The notes below the pieces were generated by a model. The model saw only the letters and a program-made list of their open reading frames with translations. It searched no databases and was not told the DNA's origin. Positions 10,349-20,393 of a stretch of 64,000 nucleotides of DNA are shown here, piece by piece. Position 1 is the first letter of the stretch; each line of letters starts with the position of its first letter. Where the stretch lies: the NCBI GenBank assembly GCA_963787205.1, contig CAWBCD010000028.1, forward strand, positions 1 through 64,000. The letters run 5' to 3'. The position numbers and the translations under genes are program-made. The DNA comes from DATFNI01 sp963787205 (GTDB lineage Bacteria > Bacteroidota > Rhodothermia > Balneolales > DATFMH01).

Positions 10349-11605
10349 ATGGACCGCAGAGATTTTATTAAAAAGGCAAGCCTCGTTGGAGTTGGCGGGA
10401 CACTTGCCTTCAATCCCCTAAAGAGCAGCGCAAAAGGAATTAATCTGACCGGAGATTCACAGCCCGATCGCGAGTACTGGATCAGTGTGATGCGGAAAAT
10501 CGCGGATCCTGTTCTTAACGCTCTGTCTAAGCGAAAGCTGCGGCAGCTCATGCCGGTCGAGACCGTTCCCGGATCACATGATGACCGCAGACCTTTTACC
10601 CATCTGGAGGCTTTTGGCCGTCTCATGACCGGTATTGCACCCTGGCTTGAGTTGGGTGATGAAGGCACTGCCGAAGGGAAGATCCGGGCAAAGTATATTG
10701 AACTGTCCCGGGAATCCCTAACGGCAGCAGTCGATCCCAAGTCGCCGGATTTTCTCAATTTTGACAAGGGGCGACAGCCGTTGGTGGATGCCGCTTTCCT
10801 CGCCCATGCTTTGATTAAAGCTCCTAAAGAACTCTGGGAGAAATCATCCGGAACGACACGAGACAACCTCATCAAAGCCTTAAAATCGAGCCGAACAATT
10901 ATTCCCTATCACAGCAACTGGATACTGTTCAGTGCGATGGTGGAGGCTGCCTTGAAGAAATTCAACGCTGGCGGAGACAAAGTCCGCATGGATTTGGCCG
11001 TTAAACAGATGGATGAATGGTATCTGGGTGATGGTGTTTACGGTGACGGGCCTCCGTTTCACTGGGATTACTACAACAGCTATGTCATCCAGCCCTTTAT
11101 GCTCGATATCCTGAATGTGATGCGTGACTATGATCGTTCTTATGAAGGACTATACCAGAAAAACCGGAAGATAAGCCAGCGCTATGCCGAAGAGTTGCTC
11201 GGCGTAATCGCTCCGGATGGTACATATCCACCAATAGGCCGTTCTATAACCTATCGATTCGGTGCCTTCCAGTTATTGGCCCAGGTGGTTTGGGAGGAAT
11301 TTCTTCCGGGTAGGATGTCCCCCGCACAGGTTCGATCCGGACTGACGAAGGCCATCAAAAAAATCATGGAAGCACCGGACAATTTTGATAAAGACGGCTG
11401 GCTTCAACTGGGGGTTTATGGACATCAGCCTCATCTGGCCGAGACCTACATTTCCACGGGCAGCCTCTACCTGTGTTCAGCTGTATTTCTTCCTCTTGGA
11501 CTGAAACCGGATAATCCGTTCTGGAAAAATGAAGCATCGGATTGGCGCACAAAAGAGATCTGGAGCGGGAAGGATGTCCCGGCAGATTATCATTTAAGTG
11601 TATGA
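10349..11605 (+). CDS. DUF2264 protein, probable secreted glycoside hydrolase
   Basis: The 418-aa protein begins with a twin-arginine-like export signal (MDRRDFIKKA, then a hydrophobic stretch to about residue 30). The rest is an all-helical DUF2264 domain with conserved segments such as RRPFTHLEAFGR, YGDGPPFHWDYYNSYVI and GRSITYRFGAFQ. From memory, DUF2264 proteins are placed in CAZy family GH154, where beta-glucuronidase activity has been reported; this should be confirmed. It sits alone on the plus strand after GH3 and converges with GH27. A uronate-releasing role would fit the uxaC/kdu pathways nearby, but that is inference. Confidence 0.8.
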   Translation: MDRRDFIKKASLVGVGGTLAFNPLKSSAKGINLTGDSQPDREYWISVMRKIADPVLNALSKRKLRQLMPVETVPGSHDDRRPFTHLEAFGRLMTGIAPWLELGDEGTAEGKIRAKYIELSRESLTAAVDPKSPDFLNFDKGRQPLVDAAFLAHALIKAPKELWEKSSGTTRDNLIKALKSSRTIIPYHSNWILFSAMVEAALKKFNAGGDKVRMDLAVKQMDEWYLGDGVYGDGPPFHWDYYNSYVIQPFMLDILNVMRDYDRSYEGLYQKNRKISQRYAEELLGVIAPDGTYPPIGRSITYRFGAFQLLAQVVWEEFLPGRMSPAQVRSGLTKAIKKIMEAPDNFDKDGWLQLGVYGHQPHLAETYISTGSLYLCSAVFLPLGLKPDNPFWKNEASDWRTKEIWSGKDVPADYHLSV

Positions 11606-11722
11606 TGAATTACGACCATTCGACGACACCTTACATCTTCAAAAAATAGAACACGGACAAATCAGAATCAGTCTATTGCCCTGGTTGTTGAGGGTCTGGT
11701 ATGTTGTATCACAGGTGGCTGT

Positions 11723-11742
11723 CATTTCCGGAAAGGGAAATG
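11723..11742. terminator. Hairpin between convergent genes
   Basis: CATTTCC (11723-11729) pairs with GGAAATG (11736-11742) in the gap between the DUF2264 gene and the converging GH27 gene. Termination is inferred from this placement. Confidence 0.35.
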
Positions 11743-11757
11743 TAGATTGATTTTGTA

Positions 11758-13149
11758 TCAATTTATAGCTGGGCTTATTCGAACTAAGACAGATCCATGT
11801 CCTGCAACAGGAGCGGAGAATTGATCTGAGAATGTTCCCAGCTCTTCATGCTTCCAAATATCACGAACCGTCTGGTTCCCTTTGATTTTTAAATCGCTCC
11901 ATTTTGCCGTGATGACAGAACCATTGTGATCACCGCGATTGATCAAGCCTACTGCTTTTGATCCATCGTTTAAATCCTTGGACCATACTTCGAGCGGACC
12001 ATTTTTTGAAACACGAATGCCCTGTTTTCCTAAACTATCCTGGTTTACTTGCAGCATTTCAGGATTTGTAAGCAGTTCTATTGTCCATGGGTCCAGTTTT
12101 GTAAGATTGCTGCCAATCATGAGGGGTGAGGGTGCCAGCGACCACATCGTCATGACCGTTCGTTGTTCATCCATGGTGAACCGTGTAAATCGTGGCCCGT
12201 CAACACTTCGTAAGCCGACATGGCCCAAACACAGCATATCACAATCAGGCCAATGTCCGGGTCCGCCGTAACCCTGCCAGTTGTGCAGGACTTCTATGGT
12301 GTGATCCAAAGATTTCCAGTTGTCCCAGAAATCGTTTGTTATTCTCCACATATTGGCATGATGTTCAATGTCCGTTGCATCTGTCGTCGGAGTTTCACCG
12401 GGGGAAGTACTGAAGACGATATTTGGGGCATATTTATTTAAAGCATTTCGAATAGCATGAATCTCGTCGATGTGATAGGGCCTGGAAAGATCGTCGACTT
12501 TGATAAAATCTACTCCCCACTGGGAATAAAGACGCATCAGCGAATCATAATATGCCTGACCGGCTTCACTGTTCCCCCTCACTCCATACATATGGTTGTC
12601 CCAGGAACAGGTGCTGTTGACATCAGCCGCATCTTTCGCGTGATAAGTAGTTCCTTCGATCGGGGCATTCTGTTCGACGGCAACTCGTGGTATCCCGCGC
12701 ATGATGTGAATACCGAATTTGAGTCCCATGGCATGAATCTTATCTCCAATGATTTTGAAGCCGATATCATCTTTCGCAGATGGAAATTTGTTACCAGCCG
12801 GCATGCATCGCCCATATTTGTCTATAATAGTCGGCTTATTCTCCTTGAGGTGTTTGGGTGCCAGTTTGGGATCGAACCACAGATAATCAATTACAGCATA
12901 CTGGTATCCAAAAGGCAGGAATTTATGCTGCATAACTTCAGCATTGTCAAGGTATTCTGACTCAATTACACTTGCCCCGTATGTGTCGTAGCTATTCCAA
13001 CCCAATGGTGGTGTCGGAGCTAATTCCCAATATTTTGGATTGGGGTCAGGTCTGGCTGCCGAAGCCCAGGCCGGGAGAGATGTTTTGTTGATCAAAGCGG
13101 TCGTACCCATTGCCGTTACCACTGTTTTCAAAAATGATCGGCGATCCAT
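11758..13149 (-). CDS. GH27 alpha-galactosidase
   Basis: The 463-aa protein opens with a twin-arginine-like leader (MDRRSFLKT, hydrophobic to about residue 30). The GH27 barrel follows: PPLGWNSYDTYG near the start, DYLWFDP, the nucleophile motif FIKVDD in mid-protein, HWPDCDML and the SLAPSPLMIGSNL segment. A C-terminal beta-sandwich closes it. GH27 enzymes remove terminal alpha-galactose (some remove beta-L-arabinopyranose) with retention. It is followed on the minus strand by no other hydrolase, while the GH31 gene upstream (13334-15733) reads in the same direction, so the two may be co-expressed. All family motifs are present and no frameshift was seen. Confidence 0.92.
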   Translation of the reverse strand: MDRRSFLKTVVTAMGTTALINKTSLPAWASAARPDPNPKYWELAPTPPLGWNSYDTYGASVIESEYLDNAEVMQHKFLPFGYQYAVIDYLWFDPKLAPKHLKENKPTIIDKYGRCMPAGNKFPSAKDDIGFKIIGDKIHAMGLKFGIHIMRGIPRVAVEQNAPIEGTTYHAKDAADVNSTCSWDNHMYGVRGNSEAGQAYYDSLMRLYSQWGVDFIKVDDLSRPYHIDEIHAIRNALNKYAPNIVFSTSPGETPTTDATDIEHHANMWRITNDFWDNWKSLDHTIEVLHNWQGYGGPGHWPDCDMLCLGHVGLRSVDGPRFTRFTMDEQRTVMTMWSLAPSPLMIGSNLTKLDPWTIELLTNPEMLQVNQDSLGKQGIRVSKNGPLEVWSKDLNDGSKAVGLINRGDHNGSVITAKWSDLKIKGNQTVRDIWKHEELGTFSDQFSAPVAGHGSVLVRISPAIN

Positions 13150-13333
13150 AGCAGTATGAATTAGTATACAATTAAAAGCTGTTATTTAAACCATGAATGT
13201 AAGCGTATAAAATACACTTTATATAGTTTGATTGTTACTCCGCATATCTTATTTCTTGTCAGTAGCAGCTGAGAAGCTATCTTATCGGGTGCTTATGCAA
13301 TACTGACGGCAAACGGTCTCCTTTGATAATGGA

Positions 13334-15733
13334 TTAAAACGATACCGAGATCCTATTACCGTCATAAATCACAGTTTTATCCGGGTTTTGGGTAACAGAG
13401 AGTCCGGTACCGTGATTCTTATTAACCAGGACGATATGAATGGTCCGGTTCTTTAACATACCGGGGAAAGATCCTTTTCGATTCCGGATAGTTAACGTCT
13501 TACTGCTGTTATCCCAATCAAATGTAATCGTAGAATAGATTCCCTTTTCATAATCATAATTGTCGTCTTCATCTTCGTACATCGTAAAATGAGCATTTGC
13601 ACCCGGGTAAATCCTGAGTTCAAGAGGATCTTCCGGCTTTTCCGACGCGTATTGGATTACTGGTCCCATCGGTATGATAGATCCTTGTTTCACCAATAGC
13701 GGAATATGATCAATTGGAGCGGATAGTTGTATGGCTTGTCCTCCCTCATATTGTTCCCCACTCCAAAAATCCGTCCAGTTGGCTCCTGAGGGCAGATAAA
13801 CCTGCCGTGCTGTTTCACCTGGTTCCGTTACCGGGTTAACGAGTATCGATGGACCGAACATGAATTCATTCCAGATATTTCTCACTTTCGGATCATTCTG
13901 GAAATCAAAATCCAATCCACGCATCATCGTGTAATTATCGTTGGTGATTTTCCAGGCCAGCGAATAGATGTAGGGTAGCAAACGGTATCTCAGCTTATCC
14001 GTCTTAACCAGTGCATCATATGCCCAGGTACCGGGTTGGCCAAACCGCCATACTTCCCGTGGGGTGTCCGTACCGTGAACACGGAATAACGGGCAAAAGG
14101 CACCATACTCAAACCAGCGGACAAACAGTTCACGGTACGCTTTATTTTTGGATCCTCCCGGAAAGATGCCTTTATCCACGAAAAAGGCGCCAATATCAGT
14201 TGTCCAGTAAGGAATGCCGGCGAGTGAAAAATTTAAGCCGGCAGGGATTTGTTTCTGTAACACATTCCATGATGCCTGTGTGTCACCCGACCATGTTGCG
14301 GCAGCATTTCTCTGCTGACCTGCAAATGCGGAGCGTGTCAAAATAAAAACCCTCTTTTTCGAGGTGGTTTCACGCTGATGCTTATACACACCGGTCGTAG
14401 TCATTAAAGAATAAGCGTTGAGATATCGGGCGTTCGTGCCTAAATAATTGTGCTTATTCAATAGGATAAAGCGGGCTGTCGATTCGCGTGTGGAAGAAGC
14501 ATCCTTTATTTCAGGCTCTGTCGCATCCAGCCACCAGGAATCCACGCCTTTGGAGAACAATCCCTTATCAATCCATTTCCAGTATAAATCTCTTGCATTT
14601 GGATTAAAGGCATCGTATTCAAAATCTCCGTAATTATCACCCACAGGATACAAATAACCATGAGATTTCATGGCCTTATAAATAGCCGTCTTATCCCCGA
14701 ATTTGGGCCAAACCGAAAGAAGCAGGTGAGCGTGGTACACGTTGTGGAGCGAATCCATCATCTGTTTGGGATGAGCATATCGCTTTTTATTAAACGTTAA
14801 GGTGTTCCACCCCTTGTCCCCCCAGTAATGCCAGTCCTGTACGATTACATCCAGAGGAATCTGTCTTCTGCGATACTCGGAAACAACATCAATCAATTCA
14901 CTGGCTGTTTTATAGTGTTCTTTGCTCTGAATATAACCGTATACCCATTTGCCGAACAGCGGCGCCTTTCCTGTTAATTTGCGGTATCCGGAAATGATAC
15001 GATCGGTCTTAGGCCCATAGACAAAGTAATAATCAATCTGATCTGCTACATCAGACCAAAACGCGCCCTGGTACGTATCCCGGAACCAGCTTTGCGAGGT
15101 GTTGTTCCACAATATGCCGTATCCTTTCGATGAGACCAGAAAAGGAACGACATCATTCCGGTTGGACTGGGACATCAGCACATCATGGCCCACATAATTC
15201 ATCAATTTGTTCTGGTATTGTCCTAAACCATATAACCCTTCCGAGGGTGAGAAATCAAATTCCTGTGTTGCGTGCCAGGTCTTTTCCCCTTGAATCGTAG
15301 CCGGCTGCATTTCCATGCTGCCGCCCTGAGGTTCAGTTAATAATTCTCCACCGCGGACATTGTAATAAGAAAGTGATCCCGTTTTTTTATTAACCCTGAC
15401 TTTCAAGCTGTCCGTCGTTATATCCAGATAATCATTAGCTTCGTTTACATGCCACGTCGCCTTTTCCCATTTCTTGTCTAATACTGCTAGTTTTGGATAT
15501 TGGGTAAAAGAATTGCCGGGAGTATAGACAATATGAATGATGGAGGGGGACAATATCTGCACTTTCATCATTCCCGGTTTTAAATGCAGTAGAATCCCGT
15601 CGCTTATATTGTTATAGCCTGTTACCGGTAGCGCTTTCTGCCCATAAGAATAACCGGTCACAGAAAATCCAATTAGAAGTACTACATAGAGAGTTCTGAT
15701 TGAAAAATCAAGAATGCCATCTACCTTCTTCAT
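13334..15733 (-). CDS. Secreted GH31 alpha-xylosidase-like enzyme
   Basis: The ATG at 15733 is chosen because it gives a proper signal peptide (MKKVDG, hydrophobic core, cleavage near SYGQ); an upstream ATG at 15805 only adds an unlikely extension. The protein is about 799 aa. It has an N-terminal galactose-mutarotase-like domain (LYGLGQYQN), a barrel with nucleophile motif WWLDATEPE (Asp about 403), an acid/base segment YWTTDIG, and a C-terminal DUF5110-type domain with a YEDEDDNYDYEKG loop. This layout is that of alpha-xylosidases acting on xyloglucan oligosaccharides, although alpha-glucosidase cannot be excluded. It lies upstream of GH27 on the same strand. Confidence 0.88.
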   Translation of the reverse strand: MKKVDGILDFSIRTLYVVLLIGFSVTGYSYGQKALPVTGYNNISDGILLHLKPGMMKVQILSPSIIHIVYTPGNSFTQYPKLAVLDKKWEKATWHVNEANDYLDITTDSLKVRVNKKTGSLSYYNVRGGELLTEPQGGSMEMQPATIQGEKTWHATQEFDFSPSEGLYGLGQYQNKLMNYVGHDVLMSQSNRNDVVPFLVSSKGYGILWNNTSQSWFRDTYQGAFWSDVADQIDYYFVYGPKTDRIISGYRKLTGKAPLFGKWVYGYIQSKEHYKTASELIDVVSEYRRRQIPLDVIVQDWHYWGDKGWNTLTFNKKRYAHPKQMMDSLHNVYHAHLLLSVWPKFGDKTAIYKAMKSHGYLYPVGDNYGDFEYDAFNPNARDLYWKWIDKGLFSKGVDSWWLDATEPEIKDASSTRESTARFILLNKHNYLGTNARYLNAYSLMTTTGVYKHQRETTSKKRVFILTRSAFAGQQRNAAATWSGDTQASWNVLQKQIPAGLNFSLAGIPYWTTDIGAFFVDKGIFPGGSKNKAYRELFVRWFEYGAFCPLFRVHGTDTPREVWRFGQPGTWAYDALVKTDKLRYRLLPYIYSLAWKITNDNYTMMRGLDFDFQNDPKVRNIWNEFMFGPSILVNPVTEPGETARQVYLPSGANWTDFWSGEQYEGGQAIQLSAPIDHIPLLVKQGSIIPMGPVIQYASEKPEDPLELRIYPGANAHFTMYEDEDDNYDYEKGIYSTITFDWDNSSKTLTIRNRKGSFPGMLKNRTIHIVLVNKNHGTGLSVTQNPDKTVIYDGNRISVSF

Positions 15734-16345
15734 GATATAAGACCCATTACTTTTGCGTAAGACAATTGAGATGATTTTATATTTATGATAAATAAATGAT
15801 TGCAAATAATTTTAATTCGATCAGAGAAGTATTTAAAGGAACAAAAACTGGCAAACACCGATGCGGCGATCCGTTATCAATCCGGCGGAGAAAAGGGTAA
15901 GGAAAAAGTCTGGTGGCAAGAGTCGGTTTTGTTACAGACACAAGATGGAAAAGTGGCAAAACTCATAAAATTTATTATTGAATTGCACTTGGGATGTAAT
16001 TGCAGGATAAAAAGTTCTGGTCCGAGAAGGTCCCGGACGCCAAAAGCAAAGCCCCGCTAAATCATTCGACACACACCCCGTTCCAACGACTCGTGAAATA
16101 AATATGATGAGAAAAGCTGCTGATGACCGTCAATATCAACTTTGGCAATGTTACCGTTAAAAAGTAAATTCCGGTGACTTTTATTTATGCGGAATTCAGC
16201 GGTTTATATTTTGAGACACCGCGAGAACTAAGACGGAAACCGGTAAATAATTCAATGTTACCAATTTGGTTGCCTCGCGTGAATTTTTCTCAGATTGGCG
16301 CTGATAATAAACTGAGTTTCACAGGGATGTATAAGAATAATTAAA
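15734..16345. other. Long intergenic stretch, no convincing gene
   Basis: A plus-strand reading frame at 15800-16060 (86 codons) overlaps the upstream region of the GH31 gene and has no recognisable domain, so it is not called. An ACCAATTTGGT palindrome at 16260-16270, preceded by ATGTTA, lies 76 bp before the fuconate dehydratase start. It could be an operator of another LacI-type regulator. An ATGTTACCG half-site lies near 16149. Confidence 0.3.
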
Positions 16346-17674
16346 ATGCCCGGTAATCTTGATCATGATTTTACTATAACGGATATCCTTGTCAAGGATA
16401 TCCGATTCCCGACCTCCCGAAACCTGGACGGTTCGGATGCCATGAACCCGGAACCGGACTATTCGGCAACCTATGTCATTCTGAAGACAAGCAGAAAAGA
16501 CAGGTTGGAGGGACATGGACTGGCTTTTACCGTCGGGCGCGGCAATGAGATTTGTGTGAAATCCGTCGAAGCTCTTATTCCATTTGTCAAGGGCAGGTCG
16601 ATGGATTCCATCACATCGGACATGGCGGGATTCTGGCACGCGCTTACAGGCGACAGCCAGATACGTTGGCTGGGCCCTGAAAAAGGGGCTGTTCATATGG
16701 CGGCGGCAGCAATCATCAATGCAGTTTGGGATCTTTATGCGAAAGTTGAAGGCAAGCCGCTATGGAAGTTATTGACAGATATGAGTCCCGAAGAACTGGT
16801 TGCCTGCATCGATTTTAGCTATATCAGCGATGTCATAACCCCGGAAGAGGCTCTGACAATTTTGAGAAATAACGCCTCATCTAAAGCCAAAAGGGAACAC
16901 CAAATCCGCGAAACAGGATATCCTGCCTATACCACCTCAATCGGATGGCTTGGCTATTCGGATGGGAAAGTTCGTCGTTTATGCAAAGAAGCTTTGGCCG
17001 AGGGATGGACAAATTTCAAGATGAAAGTCGGCAGTAATGTAGACGATGATATCCGGCGTGCGAAGATCATCCGGGAAGAAGTCGGGTACGACCACAAGTT
17101 GATGATGGATGCCAATCAAAAGTGGGGTGTTGGCGAGGCGATTGATTATATGAGTCATCTTGCTGAATTCAAACCCCATTGGATCGAGGAGCCCACCAGC
17201 CCGGATGACATCCTGGGGCATGCTGCCATACGAAAAGCACTATCGCCTATTGGTGTAGCAACAGGTGAACATGTTCATAACCGGATCATGTTCAAACAGT
17301 TATTTCAGGCGAATGCTATTGATTTTTGCCAGATCGACAGCTGCCGTCTGGCCGGAGTGAATGAAGTACTGTCGGTCTTGCTGATGGCCGCTAAATTCGG
17401 CATTCCTGTGTGTCCGCATGCCGGAGGAGTGGGTCTGTGTGAATATGTGCAGCATCTCTCCATCATCGATTACATTGCAATAAGTGGATCTCTTGAAAAC
17501 CGGATGATCGAATATGTGGATCATCTTCACGAACACTTTTTTGATCCGGTGGTCATTGAAAACGGACATTATATGGTTCCGATCAAACCCGGATATAGTA
17601 TTACCATGAAACCTGAAACATTAAAAGCCTACGAATTTCCCGTGGGTAAAATCTGGGAGGAAGAACGATTATGA
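16346..17674 (+). CDS. L-fuconate dehydratase
   Basis: This 442-aa enolase-superfamily enzyme matches L-fuconate dehydratases end to end. It starts with the ITDILVKDIRFPTS strand, then RWLGPEKGAVHMA, a catalytic-lysine segment NFKMKVG, metal-ligand segments MMDANQKW and WIEEPTSPDD, and ATGEHVHNR with VCPHAGGVG. The family dehydrates L-fuconate to 2-keto-3-deoxy-L-fuconate in the cytoplasm. Its stop overlaps the next start by 4 bp (ATGA), showing translational coupling with the hydrolase gene. Every other enzyme of the oxidative fucose route follows on the same strand. Confidence 0.93.
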   Translation: MPGNLDHDFTITDILVKDIRFPTSRNLDGSDAMNPEPDYSATYVILKTSRKDRLEGHGLAFTVGRGNEICVKSVEALIPFVKGRSMDSITSDMAGFWHALTGDSQIRWLGPEKGAVHMAAAAIINAVWDLYAKVEGKPLWKLLTDMSPEELVACIDFSYISDVITPEEALTILRNNASSKAKREHQIRETGYPAYTTSIGWLGYSDGKVRRLCKEALAEGWTNFKMKVGSNVDDDIRRAKIIREEVGYDHKLMMDANQKWGVGEAIDYMSHLAEFKPHWIEEPTSPDDILGHAAIRKALSPIGVATGEHVHNRIMFKQLFQANAIDFCQIDSCRLAGVNEVLSVLLMAAKFGIPVCPHAGGVGLCEYVQHLSIIDYIAISGSLENRMIEYVDHLHEHFFDPVVIENGHYMVPIKPGYSITMKPETLKAYEFPVGKIWEEERL

Positions 17675-18513
17675 AGCTTGCGACTCTGAAAGACGGTCGG
17701 TTGGTCGCCATTTCGGATAATCAATATGTACCACTTGAAAAAGCTGGTTTTGAAGGAACCATGTTAGATCTCATTTGCGCCGGAAAGGGTAAGTTGGAAA
17801 GTTTGGCAGAGTTCCTGAAATCAGTATTGGACAAGGATTCTCTGGATTCGGAAAATTTAGATGCCCCCTTGCAGAATCCGTCCAAGGTCGTAGCAATCGG
17901 ACTTAACTATGTGGATCATGCATCCGAACAGAAGACGGAGTTGCCTGAGACTCCGCTCGTGTTTACCAAGTTTCCTAATTCAATCACCTCGCCATACGGA
18001 CCTATTCTTATTCCGGAAGAACTGACAAAAGCAGTGGATTACGAGGCTGAACTGGGAGTGATAATCGGACGCAGGGCAAAGAATGTGTCTCTGAAAGATG
18101 CCCTGTCTTATGCATTCGGCTATACTGTTTTGAATGATGTGTCGGCACGTGATTTACAGTTTTCGGATAAACAATGGGTTCGCGGAAAATCACTCGATAC
18201 ATTTTGTCCGATGGGACCTTTTATCGTCACTGCGGATGAAATTCCGGATCCGCAAAATCTGGAAATTGGGTGTAGTGTCAACGGTCAAACACTCCAGGAA
18301 GCCAATACACGGGATATGATTTTCAAAGTCGCCGATCTCATCTCACAATTGTCGCATTCTTTTACACTGGAGCCGGGAGACCTGATCGCTACAGGCACGC
18401 CAAGCGGCGTCGGCTATTTCAGGGAACCTCAGGTGTTGCTCAAGCCGGGTGATACCGTCAGAACCTGGATCAAAGGAATTGGAGAATTAGTTAATCCTGT
18501 TAAAAAAGCGTGA
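17671..18513 (+). CDS. 2,4-diketo-3-deoxy-L-fuconate hydrolase (FAH family)
   Basis: The 280-aa protein is a fumarylacetoacetate-hydrolase-fold enzyme. It has the GLNYVDHASE motif near residue 76, the metal-binding DYEAELGV motif near 126 and the GTPSGVGYF loop near the end. Placed between fuconate dehydratase and the ketodeoxyfuconate dehydrogenase, it most likely cleaves 2,4-diketo-3-deoxy-L-fuconate to pyruvate and L-lactate, as in the known non-phosphorylative fucose pathway. The fold alone does not fix the substrate, but the neighbours do so strongly. It overlaps the dehydratase gene by 4 bp. Confidence 0.9.
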   Translation: MKLATLKDGRLVAISDNQYVPLEKAGFEGTMLDLICAGKGKLESLAEFLKSVLDKDSLDSENLDAPLQNPSKVVAIGLNYVDHASEQKTELPETPLVFTKFPNSITSPYGPILIPEELTKAVDYEAELGVIIGRRAKNVSLKDALSYAFGYTVLNDVSARDLQFSDKQWVRGKSLDTFCPMGPFIVTADEIPDPQNLEIGCSVNGQTLQEANTRDMIFKVADLISQLSHSFTLEPGDLIATGTPSGVGYFREPQVLLKPGDTVRTWIKGIGELVNPVKKA

Positions 18514-18518
18514 TTATT

Positions 18519-19274
18519 ATGGATAGATTAAAAGGGAAACGAACGATTGTAACGGGAGCCGCATCAGGTATCGGCAAAGCGATAGCCAAACGTTTTGCTC
18601 AAGAAGGAGCGAAAGTATTGGTGCTTGATGTCAATCCGGATGCCGCTGAACAGACGGCCAGTGAACTGGGAGACAATGCTATCGCCATGTCGGTTGATGT
18701 GACGAATGCGGCTCAGATTGAGGCTGCTGTCAATAAAGCAAATGAGCAGTGGGGCGGTATCGACGTTATTGTAAATAACGCCGGCGTGGGGGTTGCCGCC
18801 AAAACCGCCGAAACTTCTGAGGACGACTGGCATCGAGTCATTGACGTTTGCATGAAGGGGACATTTCTGGGAATGAAGTATGTTATTCCCATCATGCAAA
18901 AGCAGAAAAGCGGTTCTATAATCAACATGTCGTCTGTGGCAGCGCTTGTAGGTGTGGGTGACCGTGCTGCCTATTGCGCCGCCAAAGGTGGAGTGATGGC
19001 TCTTACTCGTGCTGCAGCCGTTGATCACGCCGGCGAAGGCATTCGGGTGAATTGTATTGCTCCCGGAACCGTCGATACACCGTGGGTTCAGCGTATCACG
19101 CAAGGATATGATGATCCGGAAGCTGCTCGTGCCGCTATGAAAGCCCGGCAGCCTCATGGACGCCTGGTTGCACCGGAAGAGGTGGCGGCGATGGCTGTCT
19201 ACCTGGCATCGGATGAAGCCGGTTCAACAAACGGCGCCGTAATGGTCGTTGATGGTGGCTGGACAGCAAGGTAA
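18519..19274 (+). CDS. SDR: 2-keto-3-deoxy-L-fuconate dehydrogenase
   Basis: This is a classical short-chain dehydrogenase of about 251 aa. It has the TGAASGIG nucleotide-binding loop, the NNAG motif, catalytic Ser-Tyr-Lys (SSVAALVG, then YCAAKGG) and a VDGGWTAR end. ATG 18519 is preferred to the GTG at 18510 that overlaps the previous stop, because it gives the usual SDR N-terminus. In this operon the expected reaction is NAD-dependent oxidation of 2-keto-3-deoxy-L-fuconate to the 2,4-diketo acid used by the adjacent hydrolase. A second SDR at 23529 would then be the L-fucose dehydrogenase. The two roles could be swapped. Confidence 0.85.
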   Translation: MDRLKGKRTIVTGAASGIGKAIAKRFAQEGAKVLVLDVNPDAAEQTASELGDNAIAMSVDVTNAAQIEAAVNKANEQWGGIDVIVNNAGVGVAAKTAETSEDDWHRVIDVCMKGTFLGMKYVIPIMQKQKSGSIINMSSVAALVGVGDRAAYCAAKGGVMALTRAAAVDHAGEGIRVNCIAPGTVDTPWVQRITQGYDDPEAARAAMKARQPHGRLVAPEEVAAMAVYLASDEAGSTNGAVMVVDGGWTAR

Positions 19275-19395
19275 CGGTCATCCCTAAAACTTTCGGGAGA
19301 AAACGTCAGACCGCTAAGCGAATATAGGAGATTTGGTTTGATAACCTCTCTTATAAATGGAAAATGTCTGGTAATCAAATAATCGACTGAAAACA

Positions 19396-20127
19396 ATGCG
19401 CATATCCCTGTTCATCACATGTTTTAATGATACTATGTTTCCGGAGACGGGTAAGGCAATGGTCAGGTTGCTGGAGCGTCTGGGCCACGAGGTGGATTTC
19501 CCGCTTGAACAGACCTGCTGTGGACAAATGCACTTCAACACTGGCTACCAGCAGGAGACGATTCCCCTTGCCCGCCATTTTGTGGATGTATTTGCGGATG
19601 CCGAAGTTGTCGTGGCGCCGTCTGCTTCCTGTGTCGGCATGGTTCGTGAATTTTACCCGAGAGTAGCGGAATTATCAGGTGATGAGGAGTTCCAAGTTGC
19701 CGTATCCAAACTGATTCCGAAAGTGTATGAGTTGTCGGAGTTTTTGGTAAAGAAGCTGGGAATTGAAGATGTGGGTGCTTACTATCCTCACAGAGTTACC
19801 TATCATCCAACCTGCCATTCGCTTCGTGTGTTACAGGTTGGAGATGCGCCTCTTCGGTTATTGAAACATGTGAAAGGGATCGACCTGGTGGAGCTGCCTG
19901 CCGCGGAAGAATGCTGTGGTTTTGGCGGGACATTTGCCGTCAAAAATGCCGAGACATCAATGGCTATGCTGGGTGATAAAATCTGCCACATACGTGAAAC
20001 GGAAGCAGAGAAATGCTCTGCGTGCGACAATTCATGCCTGATGCATATCGGAGGAGGATTAAGCCGTCAGCGCGCAGGTGTTGAGCCAGTACATCTGGCT
20101 GAGATTTTAGCCTCAACAGAGGATTGA
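19396..20127 (+). CDS. lutA: L-lactate oxidation complex, LutA/YkgE-type Fe-S subunit
   Basis: The 243-aa protein has the two CCG (DUF224) cysteine clusters of LutA: TCCGQMHFNTGY near residue 40 and AEECCGFGGTF near residue 173. Together with LutB and LutC it forms the cytoplasmic complex that oxidises L-lactate to pyruvate. The gene follows the enzymes that make L-lactate from fucose, so the cluster would recover that carbon as pyruvate. It is separated from lutB by 266 bp holding repeat-like hairpins, so lutB may have its own promoter. Confidence 0.92.
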   Translation: MRISLFITCFNDTMFPETGKAMVRLLERLGHEVDFPLEQTCCGQMHFNTGYQQETIPLARHFVDVFADAEVVVAPSASCVGMVREFYPRVAELSGDEEFQVAVSKLIPKVYELSEFLVKKLGIEDVGAYYPHRVTYHPTCHSLRVLQVGDAPLRLLKHVKGIDLVELPAAEECCGFGGTFAVKNAETSMAMLGDKICHIRETEAEKCSACDNSCLMHIGGGLSRQRAGVEPVHLAEILASTED

Positions 20128-20180
20128 TGATGACTCAGAGTTTGTTTGTGAAAACCGGAATCTCTGCCATGCGGGCCAAT

Positions 20181-20219
20181 CCCCCCGGCCTCCCGAATGT
20201 ATTCGGGACCAAGGGGGAG
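20181..20219. repeat. CCCGAA-TTCGGG hairpin repeat between lutA and lutB
   Basis: An inner hairpin TCCCGAATGTATTCGGGA (20191-20208) lies inside outer arms CCCCC (from 20181) and GGGGG (to 20218). A closely related 50-bp unit occurs at 39622-39671. This gap also has GTTTACGCT at about 20218 inverted as AGCGTAAAC at about 20355, and a CCCCCTT-AAGGGGG pair near 20321-20337. It looks like a small REP-like or MITE-like unit. Confidence 0.5.
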
Positions 20220-20393
20220 TTTACGCTGATGGCTGTCGAAAGGCACTAACCCCAATCGACGAACTACAATCGTATTAGATGATAACGAATGTGTCACAGA
20301 TAATAACCAGTGTGTTCTTTTCCCCCTTAGAAAAGGGGGCAGGGGATTGAAGAGCGTAAACCTAGACATCCTATCCGTACAAAAGGAAATTAA

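Noticed and set aside
15800..16060. An 86-codon plus-strand reading frame beside the GH31 gene
   Set aside because: It overlaps the likely promoter of the GH31 gene, has no recognisable domain and no ribosome-binding site, and ends in a low-complexity basic tail.
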